A stretch of DNA of 54,217 nucleotides from Chloroflexota bacterium (GCA_019239775.1 JAFAZN010000260.1:1-54217); one strand, 5' to 3'. Numbered from the stretch's first letter, positions 25,206-34,078 are shown. The notes: a model not told the origin generated them from the letters alone. Numbers and translations are program-made.

Positions 25206-25338
25206 TACACCGTGGGGCATGGGGAGACATCACTCCGTGGGGAGACATCACTCCGTCGGGCAACACTCCGTGGGGTAGCACTCCGTAGGTGACATCACTC
25301 CGTGGGGCAGCACTCGGTGAGGGGCATCACCCGTGGAG
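25206..25338. repeat. Degenerate tandem repeats, CATCACTCCGTGGGG unit
   Basis: About eight imperfect copies of a 14-18 bp unit (core CACTCCGTGGGG, often preceded by CAT and followed by AGA or CAG) fill most of the 183-bp gap between puuD and the NamZ gene. Unit lengths vary and no constant spacer exists, so this is not a CRISPR array. CCCCAC/GTGGGG pairs let it form several small hairpins. No gene is seen here. Confidence 0.75.
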
Positions 25339-25349
25339 GGACCAAGTGG

Positions 25350-26690
25350 TCAGTACAGGAGGTACTGGCGGCGGCGGGCTTGGAAATTGGCCAGGTGTGG
25401 CTGCCAGGCGGCGATGATGTCGTCGACTCGGGCGTTTGTTTGTAGGGCTTGGCGCAGGTGGTCTGTGCCCGCCAGGGCGTCGAATGTGGCGGCGTTGAAC
25501 TGCAGCCGCGTTCCGCGCAACCCTGCGAGGAGACGGACTGCCAAGTCCATCGGCTGCAGCGCCTGGCGGTCGTGCGCCTCGATGCTGAGGCCGTGGCAGA
25601 CCTCGCCCGGGTACTTGTCAGCACCGGCGTCTGGCGTGTGATCCACAGGCGTGAGGCGAACGCCAGGTAAGTCCAGGGCCACGAGCGAGTCAACATTGAG
25701 CCAGGGTGCGCCGAACCACTCGAACGGTATCGGCGTGCCGCGACCCTCCGAGAGGTTGGTGCCCTCGAACAACACCGTGCCCGGATAGAGCGCGGCGGCC
25801 GAGAGCGAGCGAATGTTGGGTGACGGGTTCACCCACTCCAGATCTGTCTGGTCGAACCACATGGACCGCTGCCAACCCACGAGCCGAAGCACGTGCAGGT
25901 CGGCGCCCACGTCGGCGTTGAAGCGCTGCGCCAATTCGCCGAGGGTCATGCCGTAGCGCATCGCGATCGGCGCGGGCCCAACAAACGAGGCAAAGCGGGT
26001 GTCCAACACGTTGCCATCCACGTGATCGCCGCCGATCGGGTTGGGACGGTCGAGCACCACCACGGGCAGGCTGTGCTGTGATGCCGCGCGCATGACCTCG
26101 AGCAGTGTCGAGATGTAGGTATAGGTGCGCGCACCGACGTCCTGAACGTCGTAGACCAGCGCGTCCAGCCCCTGAAGCATCTGTGCGGTTGGCCGGGTGG
26201 TGGTGCCGTACAGGCTGTGGATCGGCAGTCCCGTTGCAGGGTCGGTCCTCGAATCAATGCTCTGGCCTGCTTGCGCTTCACCGCGGATGCCGTGTTCGGG
26301 ACTGAACAGCGCCGCCAGGCTCCAGCGTGAGTCAGCGTGCAGCGCATCGATGGTGCTGCGGCCATCGCTGGTGCGACCGGTCGCGTTGGTGATCAGGCCC
26401 ACGCGCTTGGCGCTGAGCGTCTCGAGGCCATCGCGCAGGAGCACGTCCACTCCGGTGAGCACCGCCGGGGTCGGTGTGGGCATTGCCGTGGGCGGTACTG
26501 CCGTGGGCGCGGACGCGGTTGGCGGCCCGGAGGTCAGTTGCGTTGGTGCGGACGGCAGCGCAGTCGACGTGGCAGGCGCGCCGGGCGGCGTGCCTGTTGG
26601 CGGCGGTCGCTGCGATGGTGCGGGCGTGGTGCACGCCGTGGCAGTGGCCGCGCACAGAAGCGCGAGCGCTTCGCGTCGAGTGGGCTTCAT
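25350..26690 (-). CDS. namZ: Exo-beta-N-acetylmuramidase NamZ family (DUF1343) lipoprotein
   Basis: 446 residues. Tat-like/lipoprotein N-terminus (TRREALALLCAATATAC, probable lipidated C20) and a long Thr/Ala/Pro linker (about 22-76) place it outside the membrane. The DUF1343 core follows: GVDVLLRDG, KRVGLITNATGRTSDG, LFSPEHGIRGEAQAGQ, SLYGTTTRPT, YDVQDVGARTYTYISTL, VLDRPNPIGG. NamZ releases terminal MurNAc from peptidoglycan fragments during wall recycling. It overlaps by 4 nt the truncated AmiE-like gene, the same pairing seen in Bacillus muropeptide-recycling clusters. Confidence 0.9.
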   Translation of the reverse strand: MKPTRREALALLCAATATACTTPAPSQRPPPTGTPPGAPATSTALPSAPTQLTSGPPTASAPTAVPPTAMPTPTPAVLTGVDVLLRDGLETLSAKRVGLITNATGRTSDGRSTIDALHADSRWSLAALFSPEHGIRGEAQAGQSIDSRTDPATGLPIHSLYGTTTRPTAQMLQGLDALVYDVQDVGARTYTYISTLLEVMRAASQHSLPVVVLDRPNPIGGDHVDGNVLDTRFASFVGPAPIAMRYGMTLGELAQRFNADVGADLHVLRLVGWQRSMWFDQTDLEWVNPSPNIRSLSAAALYPGTVLFEGTNLSEGRGTPIPFEWFGAPWLNVDSLVALDLPGVRLTPVDHTPDAGADKYPGEVCHGLSIEAHDRQALQPMDLAVRLLAGLRGTRLQFNAATFDALAGTDHLRQALQTNARVDDIIAAWQPHLANFQARRRQYLLY

Positions 26691-27030
26691 GCCACCTCGG
26701 CAGCGGCCATCGCCGCGTTGGCTACGGCTGCGCGCAGCGAGTTGATGCTGGGCCCGGCGGTTGGATGCACGCGATTGGTGAGGAGCACCACGACCAACTC
26801 ACGCGAGGGGTCGACGACGAACGAGGTGCCCGTGAACCCGGTGTGCCCAAAGATCCCCGGACTGGCCAGCGTGCCCATATAGAACGACGCGTTCAACTCG
26901 AACCCAAGCCCGCGCCAGCCGAGTTTGCCGATCTGATTGCGCGTCATCTCGGCCACGGTGTCCTCGGCCAGCAAGCGCACACCGTCAATCGTGCCGCCCT
27001 GCAGGTACATCTGCGCGAAGCGCGCCGAAG
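26687..27030 (-). pseudogene. Truncated AmiE-like serine hydrolase (beta-lactamase family), C-terminal part only
   Basis: Only about 110 C-terminal residues are recognisable: ARFAQMYLQGGTIDG, then GWRGLGFELNASFY and GIFGHTGFTGTSFVVDP...LLTNRVHPT, closely similar to the intact paralogue at 36832-37860. The SxxK and YxN catalytic motifs are missing. The reading frame runs on upstream to 27544, but that extension is low-complexity Arg/Pro/Ala-rich translation antisense to the VanY-like gene, so the homologous part stops near 27030. The loss is abrupt, pointing to an inversion, deletion or assembly join. Confidence 0.75.
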
Positions 27031-27939
27031 CTGCGCCACGACGCGGCCATCGTGTTCGCACCGTCGGGTGCCTACGTGCTGGTGGTACTTGTCGAGGATG
27101 CACCCAGCGAATCGGCGGCACGCTCGACGATCGTGGACGTATCTCGGTCGGTTTACGACGCCGTCGAGCCCGCTGGGCTGCCGAGCTACCAGGGACTTCC
27201 GCCTCGACTGGCCGAGCAGGTCTTTCGACTTCCCGATGCGCAGAGCCGGCTGGCAATGCTTGGCGATCCACGTACTGAGACTGCGACAGTCCCACCAGAA
27301 GTGCAGCTTGCTGCAGATGCGCCCGCGGATGTGCGCCTCCGTCCCGAGATCTTCGGTGACCTGGTGGAACTGCAGCGTGCAGCCGCGCAGAGTGGAGCTC
27401 AATTCTGGGTTCGCTCGGGATTCGAGCAGCCCACGGATGCCGAGGCATCGCACGCGCTCCCAACAGAATGGATTTTTCCGTGCGCGGTGGAGCAACCGGC
27501 GCGTACAGCCGACCGACCCGTGACTGGCGACCCCGGTGGTCCACACCAGACCTGGCTGGGCACGGTGGTTTCGGTGACGGACCGGCAGCACGGTCCGCCT
27601 TCGAGTGATGACGACCATGCCGCGCCCGCCTGGAACTGGCTCTCGCAGCACGCTGGAGAGTACGGCTTCATCCCCGCGCTGCCCGAGGCTGGCGGTGAGA
27701 CGCATCTGCCGTGGTCACTGCGCTGGGTCGGCCGCGAGGCAGCCCGCCAACTGCAACCGTTCGACGCGGCGACAGCGAGCGCTGGTTTACAGCGGGAGGA
27801 GCGTGAGCTTGCCTCCTCGGACCCCGCCTCGAAGCAGCCGCCGCTGTGGGGCTTATCCGACGCATGCTGGACCATCGCGACGTGGTCCGGGCAGGGCTGT
27901 CCATCGCGTTGGTACTTCCTGGACCTCCCGCTTTCGTAA
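27025..27939 (+). pseudogene. Class A beta-lactamase C-terminus joined to a degenerate VanY-like domain (N-terminus missing)
   Basis: From about 27025 the plus strand reads LRHDAAIVFAPSGAYVLVVLVEDAPSE..., the last strands and helix of a class A beta-lactamase-like serine hydrolase whose SxxK and KTG parts are absent. About 60 residues later a D,D-carboxypeptidase (VanY/DacB) fold follows: FGDLVELQRAAA, FWVRSGF, GGPHQTWLGTVVSVTD, WLSQHAGEYGFIPA, PWSLRWVG. Numbering from GTG 27052, H165 remains but the zinc-ligand Asp is S174 and the second His is S222; the catalytic Glu before PW is Leu. It looks catalytically dead. It begins exactly where the opposing AmiE-like gene is cut. Confidence 0.65.
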
Positions 27940-27942
27940 ACT
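27937..27942 (+). promoter_or_regulatory. TAAACT -10 box of the C39 peptidase gene
   Basis: TAAACT overlaps the stop codon of the VanY-like frame and lies 11 nt before the ATG at 27954. Confidence 0.45.
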
Positions 27943-27953
27943 TCTGCCGATCG

Positions 27954-29144
27954 ATGCGCCTGGCGCTTGCGCTTCTGCTGCTGCTCGCGACCGCCACTCC
28001 TGCTGCGGCTGCGACGCCATTCGTCCAGTACACGCGGTTCGCGACAGACACGTTCGACAACGGCACGCTTGATGGCACGGCATTCGTCGGCGACCAACTC
28101 GGCCTCAACCCGGGCGTTCTCAGTGGCTCGTGGATCTCGGCGCCCGTCCAATCGCGCGCGCCCTTCACCCGCCTGGTGGCTTCCTGGAATGCGGCCACCC
28201 CCGCGGCCGGACGTATCACCGTGGATGCGCAGGTGACCGCGGGGTCCGGTGAAACCAGCGACTGGTACACGCTCGGAGTTTGGGCGGCCTCTGATGCGAA
28301 CGTCCAGCGCACCTCGGTGACTGGCCAATCTGACGCATTGGGTCGTGTTGCGACCGATACGCTCTACGCCCGCGCCGATGCGTTCGTGAGCTATCGCCTG
28401 CGCGTTCGATTGGAGCGCGCAGCTGGCGAAGACCCTTCGCCGACGGTACGCTCGGTTGGCGCCGAAGTTTCGGACTTGACCTACGCCGCGGGGCAAGCCA
28501 CCTCGGTGCCATTGAGCTCGCAGCCGGTCGAGCTTCCAGTGCCGCCGCTGTCGCAGGAAATCCACGCACACCAGTACCCACAGTGGGGTGGCGGTGGCGA
28601 AGCCTGGTGCAGCCCGACCTCCACCGAGATGGTGGTGGAGTTCTGGGGCCGAGGGCCTAGCTCGGATGACCTTGTCTGGGTGGACCCGGGGATTGCTGAC
28701 CCATCCGTGGACTACGCTGCGCGGTCTGCCTATGACGCCGCCTACCGCGGCACGGGCAACTGGCCGTTCAACGCTGCCTACGCGGCTACCTTTGGGCTGG
28801 ACACCTTTGTCACCCAGCTGCGCTCGCTGGCTGAGGCGGAGCAGTTCGTGCGGGCGGGCATCCCACTTGTGGCCTCAATCGCTTCGCAGCCCGGTGAGTT
28901 GGACGGGTTTTTGTTTTCAGGTGGAACCAATGGACACCTTGTCGTGATCGCCGGCTTCGATGCGGCTGGCAACCCCATCGTCAACGACCCCGCGGCCTGG
29001 TCCGACGCCTCAGTTCGCCACGTCTATGACCGCGCTCAATTCGAGCGAGTCTGGCTGCGCGGCTCGGGTGGCACCGTGTACGTCATTCACCCACCCGAGG
29101 TTGCCTTGCCGCCCGTTCCGCCCGACGCCGCGCCGAACTGGTAG
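27954..29144 (+). CDS. Secreted C39-like (papain-fold) peptidase
   Basis: 396 residues. Signal peptide about 1-20 (ALALLLLLATATPAAAA); a beta-rich N-terminal domain (about 25-185); then a C39_2 peptidase domain beginning VPPLSQEIHAHQYPQWGGGGEAWC. Catalytic residues: C219 (AWCSPTS), H328 (NGHLVVIAGFD) and D345 (VNDPAA). The domain family cleaves glycine-rich leaders in transporters, but secreted single-domain versions like this have unknown substrates. ATG 27954 is chosen because the signal peptide starts there and TAAACT precedes it; the upstream extension to 27846 overlaps the VanY-like frame. Confidence 0.85.
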   Translation: MRLALALLLLLATATPAAAATPFVQYTRFATDTFDNGTLDGTAFVGDQLGLNPGVLSGSWISAPVQSRAPFTRLVASWNAATPAAGRITVDAQVTAGSGETSDWYTLGVWAASDANVQRTSVTGQSDALGRVATDTLYARADAFVSYRLRVRLERAAGEDPSPTVRSVGAEVSDLTYAAGQATSVPLSSQPVELPVPPLSQEIHAHQYPQWGGGGEAWCSPTSTEMVVEFWGRGPSSDDLVWVDPGIADPSVDYAARSAYDAAYRGTGNWPFNAAYAATFGLDTFVTQLRSLAEAEQFVRAGIPLVASIASQPGELDGFLFSGGTNGHLVVIAGFDAAGNPIVNDPAAWSDASVRHVYDRAQFERVWLRGSGGTVYVIHPPEVALPPVPPDAAPNW

Positions 29145-29151
29145 GCCGCAC

Positions 29152-30108
29152 CTACTGAAGTAGGGCGTGGTACGCGATCTGGCCGGCCTGGGCGATGATC
29201 GCGCGGGCGTCGCCTGGGTCTACACCTGTGTCGATGACCACCAGGATTGCCGTGGCGCGTGGAGTCTCCAGCAGCGCGCCGACGTTGCTGGCATCCTCCA
29301 GGTTTCCCGTCTTATCGAAAATGCCAACGCCCTCCGGCAGTGTGTCGCGCAAGGCGTCGGGCGGAGCGATGCTGCCCATGGCTTGCGCAATCACAGAGCG
29401 CGATGCTGCGCTCAGCTCGGGTGAAGTCGCGATCAGCCGCAACAGGCGCGCGATATCCGCGGCGGACGTGGTCGCCAGGCTGTCGTCAGGTACGCGCGTC
29501 TGGTGCAACCCGATCCGATCCATCTCCGCGGTGAACGCATCTCGCCCAAGAACTCGCAAGAGCGCGTGCGCAGACGCGTTGCTGCTCACGGAGAGCATCG
29601 CCGCGAGCGCGTCGCGCACCGACGGCGTATCCCCAACGCCAAAGCCACCATCGGGCTCTGGCTCAACCGCGTCGTCGTCTTCGATCGTCAACACGGCGTC
29701 TTGCCGCAACAGCCCGGCATCAACCTGGCGCATCACCGCCCAGGCAACGCCGAGCTTGTAGAGGCTCGCCGACGGGAGCGCAGCGTCGGCGTTGATCGCC
29801 GTGCGCGCGCCGCTGGCCAGATCCTCGAGCACCAGTGCGTAGTCCGAGCCGGCGTCCTCAGGCAGGACCCCATCGAGCAAGCCATTCAGCACTGGCGCGC
29901 GCACCAAAGCAGTGGGCGTTGCAACCGCGCGCGGAATCGCGGTCGGGGTTACGACGGGAGTACGGCCAACCGCGCGGCTGAGCGGCTCGCTTACGGCGTT
30001 GGGCGTGGCCACCACGGGCGCCGGAGTGGACGTGGCCACAGGTGGAGCGCGCAACGTGGCGCATGCGGCCAGACCGAGCGACAAGCACGCCGCGAGCAGA
30101 GCACGCAT
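29152..30108 (-). CDS. Class A beta-lactamase-like serine hydrolase, lipoprotein
   Basis: 318 residues from the ATG at 30108. Lipobox GLAAC with C16, then a Pro/Thr/Ala linker (about 20-75), then the serine hydrolase fold: S115-L-Y-K118, an SSN loop (SVSSNAS), and K266-T-G in FDKTGNLEDASNVGALLE. Related proteins are beta-lactamases or D-Ala-recognising envelope enzymes; the absence of a clear Glu166 loop argues against a true penicillinase. It follows the Rid-family gene on the same strand. The frame is open to 30171 (TTG) but the lipobox defines the later start. Confidence 0.83.
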   Translation of the reverse strand: MRALLAACLSLGLAACATLRAPPVATSTPAPVVATPNAVSEPLSRAVGRTPVVTPTAIPRAVATPTALVRAPVLNGLLDGVLPEDAGSDYALVLEDLASGARTAINADAALPSASLYKLGVAWAVMRQVDAGLLRQDAVLTIEDDDAVEPEPDGGFGVGDTPSVRDALAAMLSVSSNASAHALLRVLGRDAFTAEMDRIGLHQTRVPDDSLATTSAADIARLLRLIATSPELSAASRSVIAQAMGSIAPPDALRDTLPEGVGIFDKTGNLEDASNVGALLETPRATAILVVIDTGVDPGDARAIIAQAGQIAYHALLQ

Positions 30109-30171
30109 CGGAGCAGCAACGCTGCGGTGCACGCCGCATGCCGAACTTGCTAAGCCGTTGTTAGCGGTCAA

Positions 30172-30564
30172 TCAAAAAACGGCGACGGCTTCGATTTCAA
30201 CCAGAAACTGTGGTTCGGCGAGCGCCTGAACGACGACGAGCGTGCTGGGCGGATAGGGCGGTTCGCCAAAGACTTCGTCGCGCGCTTCACCCACGGGCCC
30301 TCGATACGCGGGGTGCGTGATGTACGTGTTGGTCTTGACGAGCTGTCTCGGCGTTGCCCCATAGTGCGCGAGGATGCCGACGATGTTGCGCCACGCCTGG
30401 CGCGCCTGCCCGCGTGCATCACCGGCGCCAACAAGCTGACCGTCGATATCCATGCCGAGCTGGCCCGAGATGTACAGCGTGTTGCCCGCCCGAGCCACCT
30501 GCGAGTAGTGCGGCACGGGCGTGTAGACGCCCGGCGGGTTGGTCCATTCGGGTACGTCGCTCAT
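30172..30564 (-). CDS. Rid-family protein without the catalytic arginine
   Basis: 130 residues of the YjgF/YER057c/UK114 fold: YSQVARAGNTLYISGQLGMD, QARQAWRNIVGILAHYGA, VKTNTYITHP and VEIEAVAVF. The arginine that defines imine deaminase activity in RidA normally sits in a PAR or PPxR motif; here it is PPSTL, with serine at 107. It therefore belongs to a Rid subgroup of uncertain activity. Last gene of the ABC importer/amidohydrolase operon; its start overlaps the amidohydrolase stop by 4 nt. Confidence 0.88.
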   Translation of the reverse strand: MSDVPEWTNPPGVYTPVPHYSQVARAGNTLYISGQLGMDIDGQLVGAGDARGQARQAWRNIVGILAHYGATPRQLVKTNTYITHPAYRGPVGEARDEVFGEPPYPPSTLVVVQALAEPQFLVEIEAVAVF

Positions 30565-31949
30565 GAGCCAGCCACCGTCAAACGCGCCTCCACCCTGCGA
30601 CGCGTGTCTGCAATCTCGGACAACTCCAGGGCAACTGACTGCGCTTCGCGCAAAATTGCGTCCTCGTCGATGCCAACGATGCGTCGGTCGTCGAGGACCA
30701 CCCGGCCACCCACAATCGTGGTGCGCACATTGACCTCCCCACTCGAATACACCAGGGTCGACACGGGATCGTGCACCGGGACCGACTTGGCATGCAGCGG
30801 ATCGAACACGAACAGGTCGGCGCGCTTGCCCGGCTCGAGTGTGCCGAAGTCATCGCGACCCAACGCCTTTGCACCACCGACGGTGGCCACGCGCAAGGCA
30901 TCGGCGGCCGTGAAGATGGCTGGATCACGCCAGGCGACCTTCGGCAATAGCGCACCAACCTTCAGCGCTTCGAGCATGTCCTGGCTGTTGTTGCTCGCCG
31001 CGCCATCTGCGCCAAGGCCGACCGTCACGCCCAGTTCCAGGAGCCGGGGAATTGGCGGCACACCGCTGCCCAGGTACATGTTGCTGACAGGGTTGTACGA
31101 AACACAGCTCCCGTGCTGCGCCAGGATCTGACAGTCCTCCTCGGACAGCTGGACGCAGTGGGCGTGCAGCACATCCGGACCGAGAAACCCGATGCGTTCC
31201 AGGAACGGGACCGTGCGCTGGCCGAAGCGGCGCAGGCTTTCCTCGCTGTCGAAGAGCACCTCATCGGTATGCAGGCTCAGGCGTGTGCCGCGATCGCTCG
31301 CCAGCCGACGCGCCGCGCGTAGGCTGTCCTCCTCCATGGCCCAGGTTGCACCCGGCGTGACCCAAACGCGTTCCGGACCGTACCGATCCAGCAGCCGACG
31401 GCAATCGGCGAGCTGATCAGGGAAGCTGGGCAGGTTCAACTGGACTGCTTCGGTCTGCCGATCGCGAAGCCCGCGTCCGAGAACGCCCTGGATGCCAACG
31501 TCGTCGAAGGCTTGCAGGATCGCATCGTAGATCTCGGTATCGCGGTGATCGACCATGTAGTCGAAGATGGTGGTGCAGCCCGAACGCAGTGACTCGATGC
31601 AGCCGAGCGCCGCGGCGACATAGCACAGGTGCGGCGTGAGGTGCGGGATGCTCGGCAGCGTGCTGGCGTCGAGCCATTGCATGAGCGGGAGATCGTCACC
31701 GAGGCCCTTCAGCAGGGTCTGGTACAGGTGGGTGTGGGTGTCCACGAGGCCCGGGTAGACGATCATGCCTTCCGCGTCGATGGTCCGCGGCGCGGCATAC
31801 TGCGCCTCCACCTCACGGCGCGGTGCAACCGCCGCGATGGCGCCATCGGCAATGGCGATTGCACCTTCGAAGAGCACGCGGCCATCGGGACGGCCAGTGA
31901 CGACCGTCCCTCCGAGAACCAGGAGGTCAACCGCCACTGGAGAGGTCAC
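30561..31949 (-). CDS. Amidohydrolase, probable N-heterocycle deaminase (8-oxoguanine deaminase / AtzB-like group)
   Basis: 462 residues of the metal-dependent amidohydrolase superfamily. Metal ligands H72 and H74 (VDTHTHLYQTL), H227 (LHTDEV), H262 or H264 (LHAHCV) and D315 (GLGADGAASNN). The LYQTLLKGLGDDLPLMQWL and ESLRSGCTTIFDYM segments are typical of guanine, 8-oxoguanine and hydroxyatrazine deaminases. Exact substrate cannot be told. Its start overlaps the substrate-binding protein stop (ATGA), so it probably acts on what the ABC system imports. Confidence 0.85.
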   Translation of the reverse strand: MTSPVAVDLLVLGGTVVTGRPDGRVLFEGAIAIADGAIAAVAPRREVEAQYAAPRTIDAEGMIVYPGLVDTHTHLYQTLLKGLGDDLPLMQWLDASTLPSIPHLTPHLCYVAAALGCIESLRSGCTTIFDYMVDHRDTEIYDAILQAFDDVGIQGVLGRGLRDRQTEAVQLNLPSFPDQLADCRRLLDRYGPERVWVTPGATWAMEEDSLRAARRLASDRGTRLSLHTDEVLFDSEESLRRFGQRTVPFLERIGFLGPDVLHAHCVQLSEEDCQILAQHGSCVSYNPVSNMYLGSGVPPIPRLLELGVTVGLGADGAASNNSQDMLEALKVGALLPKVAWRDPAIFTAADALRVATVGGAKALGRDDFGTLEPGKRADLFVFDPLHAKSVPVHDPVSTLVYSSGEVNVRTTIVGGRVVLDDRRIVGIDEDAILREAQSVALELSEIADTRRRVEARLTVAGS

Positions 31950-33238
31950 AACTTGATGTTTTTGTCCAGGAACTCGTTGCTGAACAAGTCTGACGGCTGC
32001 AGCCCACTCTTCGGCGCCTTACCGCGCGAGGCGAACACGGGCCCATAGTCGTCGATCAGCGATTGGACCCGCCCCGTGTCATACGAGCCATACACGCCGT
32101 CGCTGCCGTTGCTGACGATGCCCTGGCTGGTCATCCGCTGGATCGCATCGGCGGCGCCAGCGGCGGAGATCTGGGTCCCGCCTTTGATCTTGGACGTGTA
32201 GTCGACAATCAGCGAGTTGACGGGTCCTGGATTGTGGATGTAATCGATCGCCGCCTGTTGCATGAGTGGCACGAGCTTTTGCAAACAAGCGCGGTTGGCC
32301 TGCAGCTTGTCGGTCCGGATCGCCATGGTGTCCTGGTAAATCGGTACGTCCTTGTCGAGCAGCAAGAACTTGACAGGTTTCATCCACGCCTGAACCTCCT
32401 GCTCGTAGATGTACGGCTCTGACGTAATAAAGCCCTGCGAGACGATGCTCCCATCGGCGGCAACAAAGCGCGCTGGATCGCCGGTGTACGAGGTGTCCAC
32501 GTTATTGCCGTTGAGTAGTCCTTTACCGATGAGGACCTGCGTCCAGCTGCCACCCTGGAACACCAGCACGGTCGCGTCGCTCTTGCCAATGTCGGCCACA
32601 CTCTGGAAATTCCAGTCCGGATTGCCCCAGAAGAAGATCTGGGGGTTCTTCGCGTACCAGGCAAAGACGTCGGTTGTCGGCTGGCTGGCCGAGTTGCCGA
32701 TCGACTCATCGGTGCCGAGCATGCCGAGCAAGATGCTGTCATCCGAGTACATCTGCGCGGTCACTTGCTGGAATCCAATCGCCGGACCTCCAGCTCGGAT
32801 TTCGGCGGTGACGCCCGTGTTGCCAAGCGGCCCCGAGTAGACGTTCTTGTTCGTGTCGATGGTGCCGTTGGGACCAATCAACTGATACAGGAAACCGTGG
32901 TCCGGTTCAGGCCACCAGTTGGTCTGAAACACTACGGTATCCGGGCAAACACCCTTGAGGCTGCCGCCCGCCGCCGGCGCACTGGCGGCCACCGCGCTCG
33001 GCGATGGAACTAGCGATGCGGCCGCGGACGGTGACGGCGCAGGCGAAACCGCGGGCTTCGCGACCGCGGCGGATGGCGACGCAGCCGCGGAAGCCGCTGG
33101 CGCGGGAGACGAGGCTGGTGCGGCCGTGGTCGGCTTCGGCGCCGCGGGTGCGGCTGTGGGTGCGGCGGGTGTCGGTGATGAACACGCAGCCAGCAGCAAC
33201 CCTGCTGTGACCAGGAGCCATCGAGGAGAACGGCGCAT
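31946..33238 (-). CDS. ABC transporter substrate-binding lipoprotein (NMT1/THI5-SsuA-like)
   Basis: 430 residues. Lipobox LLLAAC with C19, then an Ala/Pro/Ser linker (about 20-92), then a periplasmic-binding fold beginning DTVVFQTNWWPEPDHGFLYQL. The WWPEPDHG start is typical of NitT/TauT-class binding proteins for pyrimidines, nitrate or sulfonates. Preceded by a good Shine-Dalgarno (GGAGG). With the permease and ATPase it makes a complete importer. Confidence 0.88.
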   Translation of the reverse strand: MRRSPRWLLVTAGLLLAACSSPTPAAPTAAPAAPKPTTAAPASSPAPAASAAASPSAAVAKPAVSPAPSPSAAASLVPSPSAVAASAPAAGGSLKGVCPDTVVFQTNWWPEPDHGFLYQLIGPNGTIDTNKNVYSGPLGNTGVTAEIRAGGPAIGFQQVTAQMYSDDSILLGMLGTDESIGNSASQPTTDVFAWYAKNPQIFFWGNPDWNFQSVADIGKSDATVLVFQGGSWTQVLIGKGLLNGNNVDTSYTGDPARFVAADGSIVSQGFITSEPYIYEQEVQAWMKPVKFLLLDKDVPIYQDTMAIRTDKLQANRACLQKLVPLMQQAAIDYIHNPGPVNSLIVDYTSKIKGGTQISAAGAADAIQRMTSQGIVSNGSDGVYGSYDTGRVQSLIDDYGPVFASRGKAPKSGLQPSDLFSNEFLDKNIKL

Positions 33239-33283
33239 TTTCTTGCGGGGCCTCCGTAAGGAGAAGTTTTGTGTCCAGGGCGG

Positions 33284-34078
33284 TCACTCCGCCGAACGCT
33301 GGGACTCATGCCAGGCGCCAACCAGCAACCTGCTGAGGAGTCCGAACGCCCAGAACACGATCAGTCCCAGCAGCGATGACAGCGCGACGGCCGCAAACAA
33401 CTGCTCGGACTGGAGCCGGGCACGATAGTCGTCGATCAGGCGTCCAATTCCAGGATCGCCCTGACGAAAGAAGAAGTCGCCAACGATGGCGCCCACCACC
33501 GACAGGCCCGCGGCAATGCGCCAGCCGGAGAGGATGGCTGGGAGTGCCCCGGGCAACTGGAGCTTCAGCAGTCGCTGCCACCGCGTGGCGCGCTGCAGGG
33601 TGAATAAATCGTGGTGCGCCTGGTCGGTCGACTTCAGGCCGAACAGCGTGTTGGTAATGATCGGGAACAGCGAAATTAGCACGCATACGAGCACACGACT
33701 ACTGAAGCCGAACTGGAACCAGAAGCCGATCAGCGGCACGATGGCCAGGATCGGAATGGTCTGCAGCACCACGGCCCACGGGTAGATCGACCATTCGATC
33801 CAGCGCGCCTGAATCATGGCGATCGCAACCACGACGCCGATAGCGATCGCCACCAGCAGACCGACCACGGCTACCTGCGTCGTGGACCAGAGGGCGCCGA
33901 GAATTTCCGCCGAGTTCGCCGGATTGAGCAGGCCGTTGCGAATGACGTCCTGCGGCGGGGGCATCAAGAAACGGCGTCTCGGCTCCAGCAGCACATAGCT
34001 GATGAAGAGCCACAGGCCCATCACCACGACGAAGACCGCCAGCGGCGCCGCCACTGGCAGCGTCGCACGCCGTGTCAC
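33284..34078 (-). CDS. ABC transporter permease (NitT/TauT family)
   Basis: 264 residues with six transmembrane segments. The cytoplasmic coupling (EAA-like) loop lies at about 180-200 (RWQRLLKLQLPGALPAILSGWRIAAGLSVVGAIVGDFF), which contacts the ATPase. Encoded between the ATPase and the binding protein in the same direction. Confidence 0.9.
   Translation of the reverse strand: MTRRATLPVAAPLAVFVVVMGLWLFISYVLLEPRRRFLMPPPQDVIRNGLLNPANSAEILGALWSTTQVAVVGLLVAIAIGVVVAIAMIQARWIEWSIYPWAVVLQTIPILAIVPLIGFWFQFGFSSRVLVCVLISLFPIITNTLFGLKSTDQAHHDLFTLQRATRWQRLLKLQLPGALPAILSGWRIAAGLSVVGAIVGDFFFRQGDPGIGRLIDDYRARLQSEQLFAAVALSSLLGLIVFWAFGLLSRLLVGAWHESQRSAE

Noticed and set aside
25206..25338. Possible CRISPR array
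   Set aside because: Repeats are 14-18 bp, degenerate, nearly contiguous and have no unique spacers; no cas genes are near.
27050..27544. N-terminal 150 residues of the minus-strand frame continuing the AmiE-like fragment
   Set aside because: The translation is low-complexity and antisense to the VanY-like frame; only the part left of about 27030 has homology.
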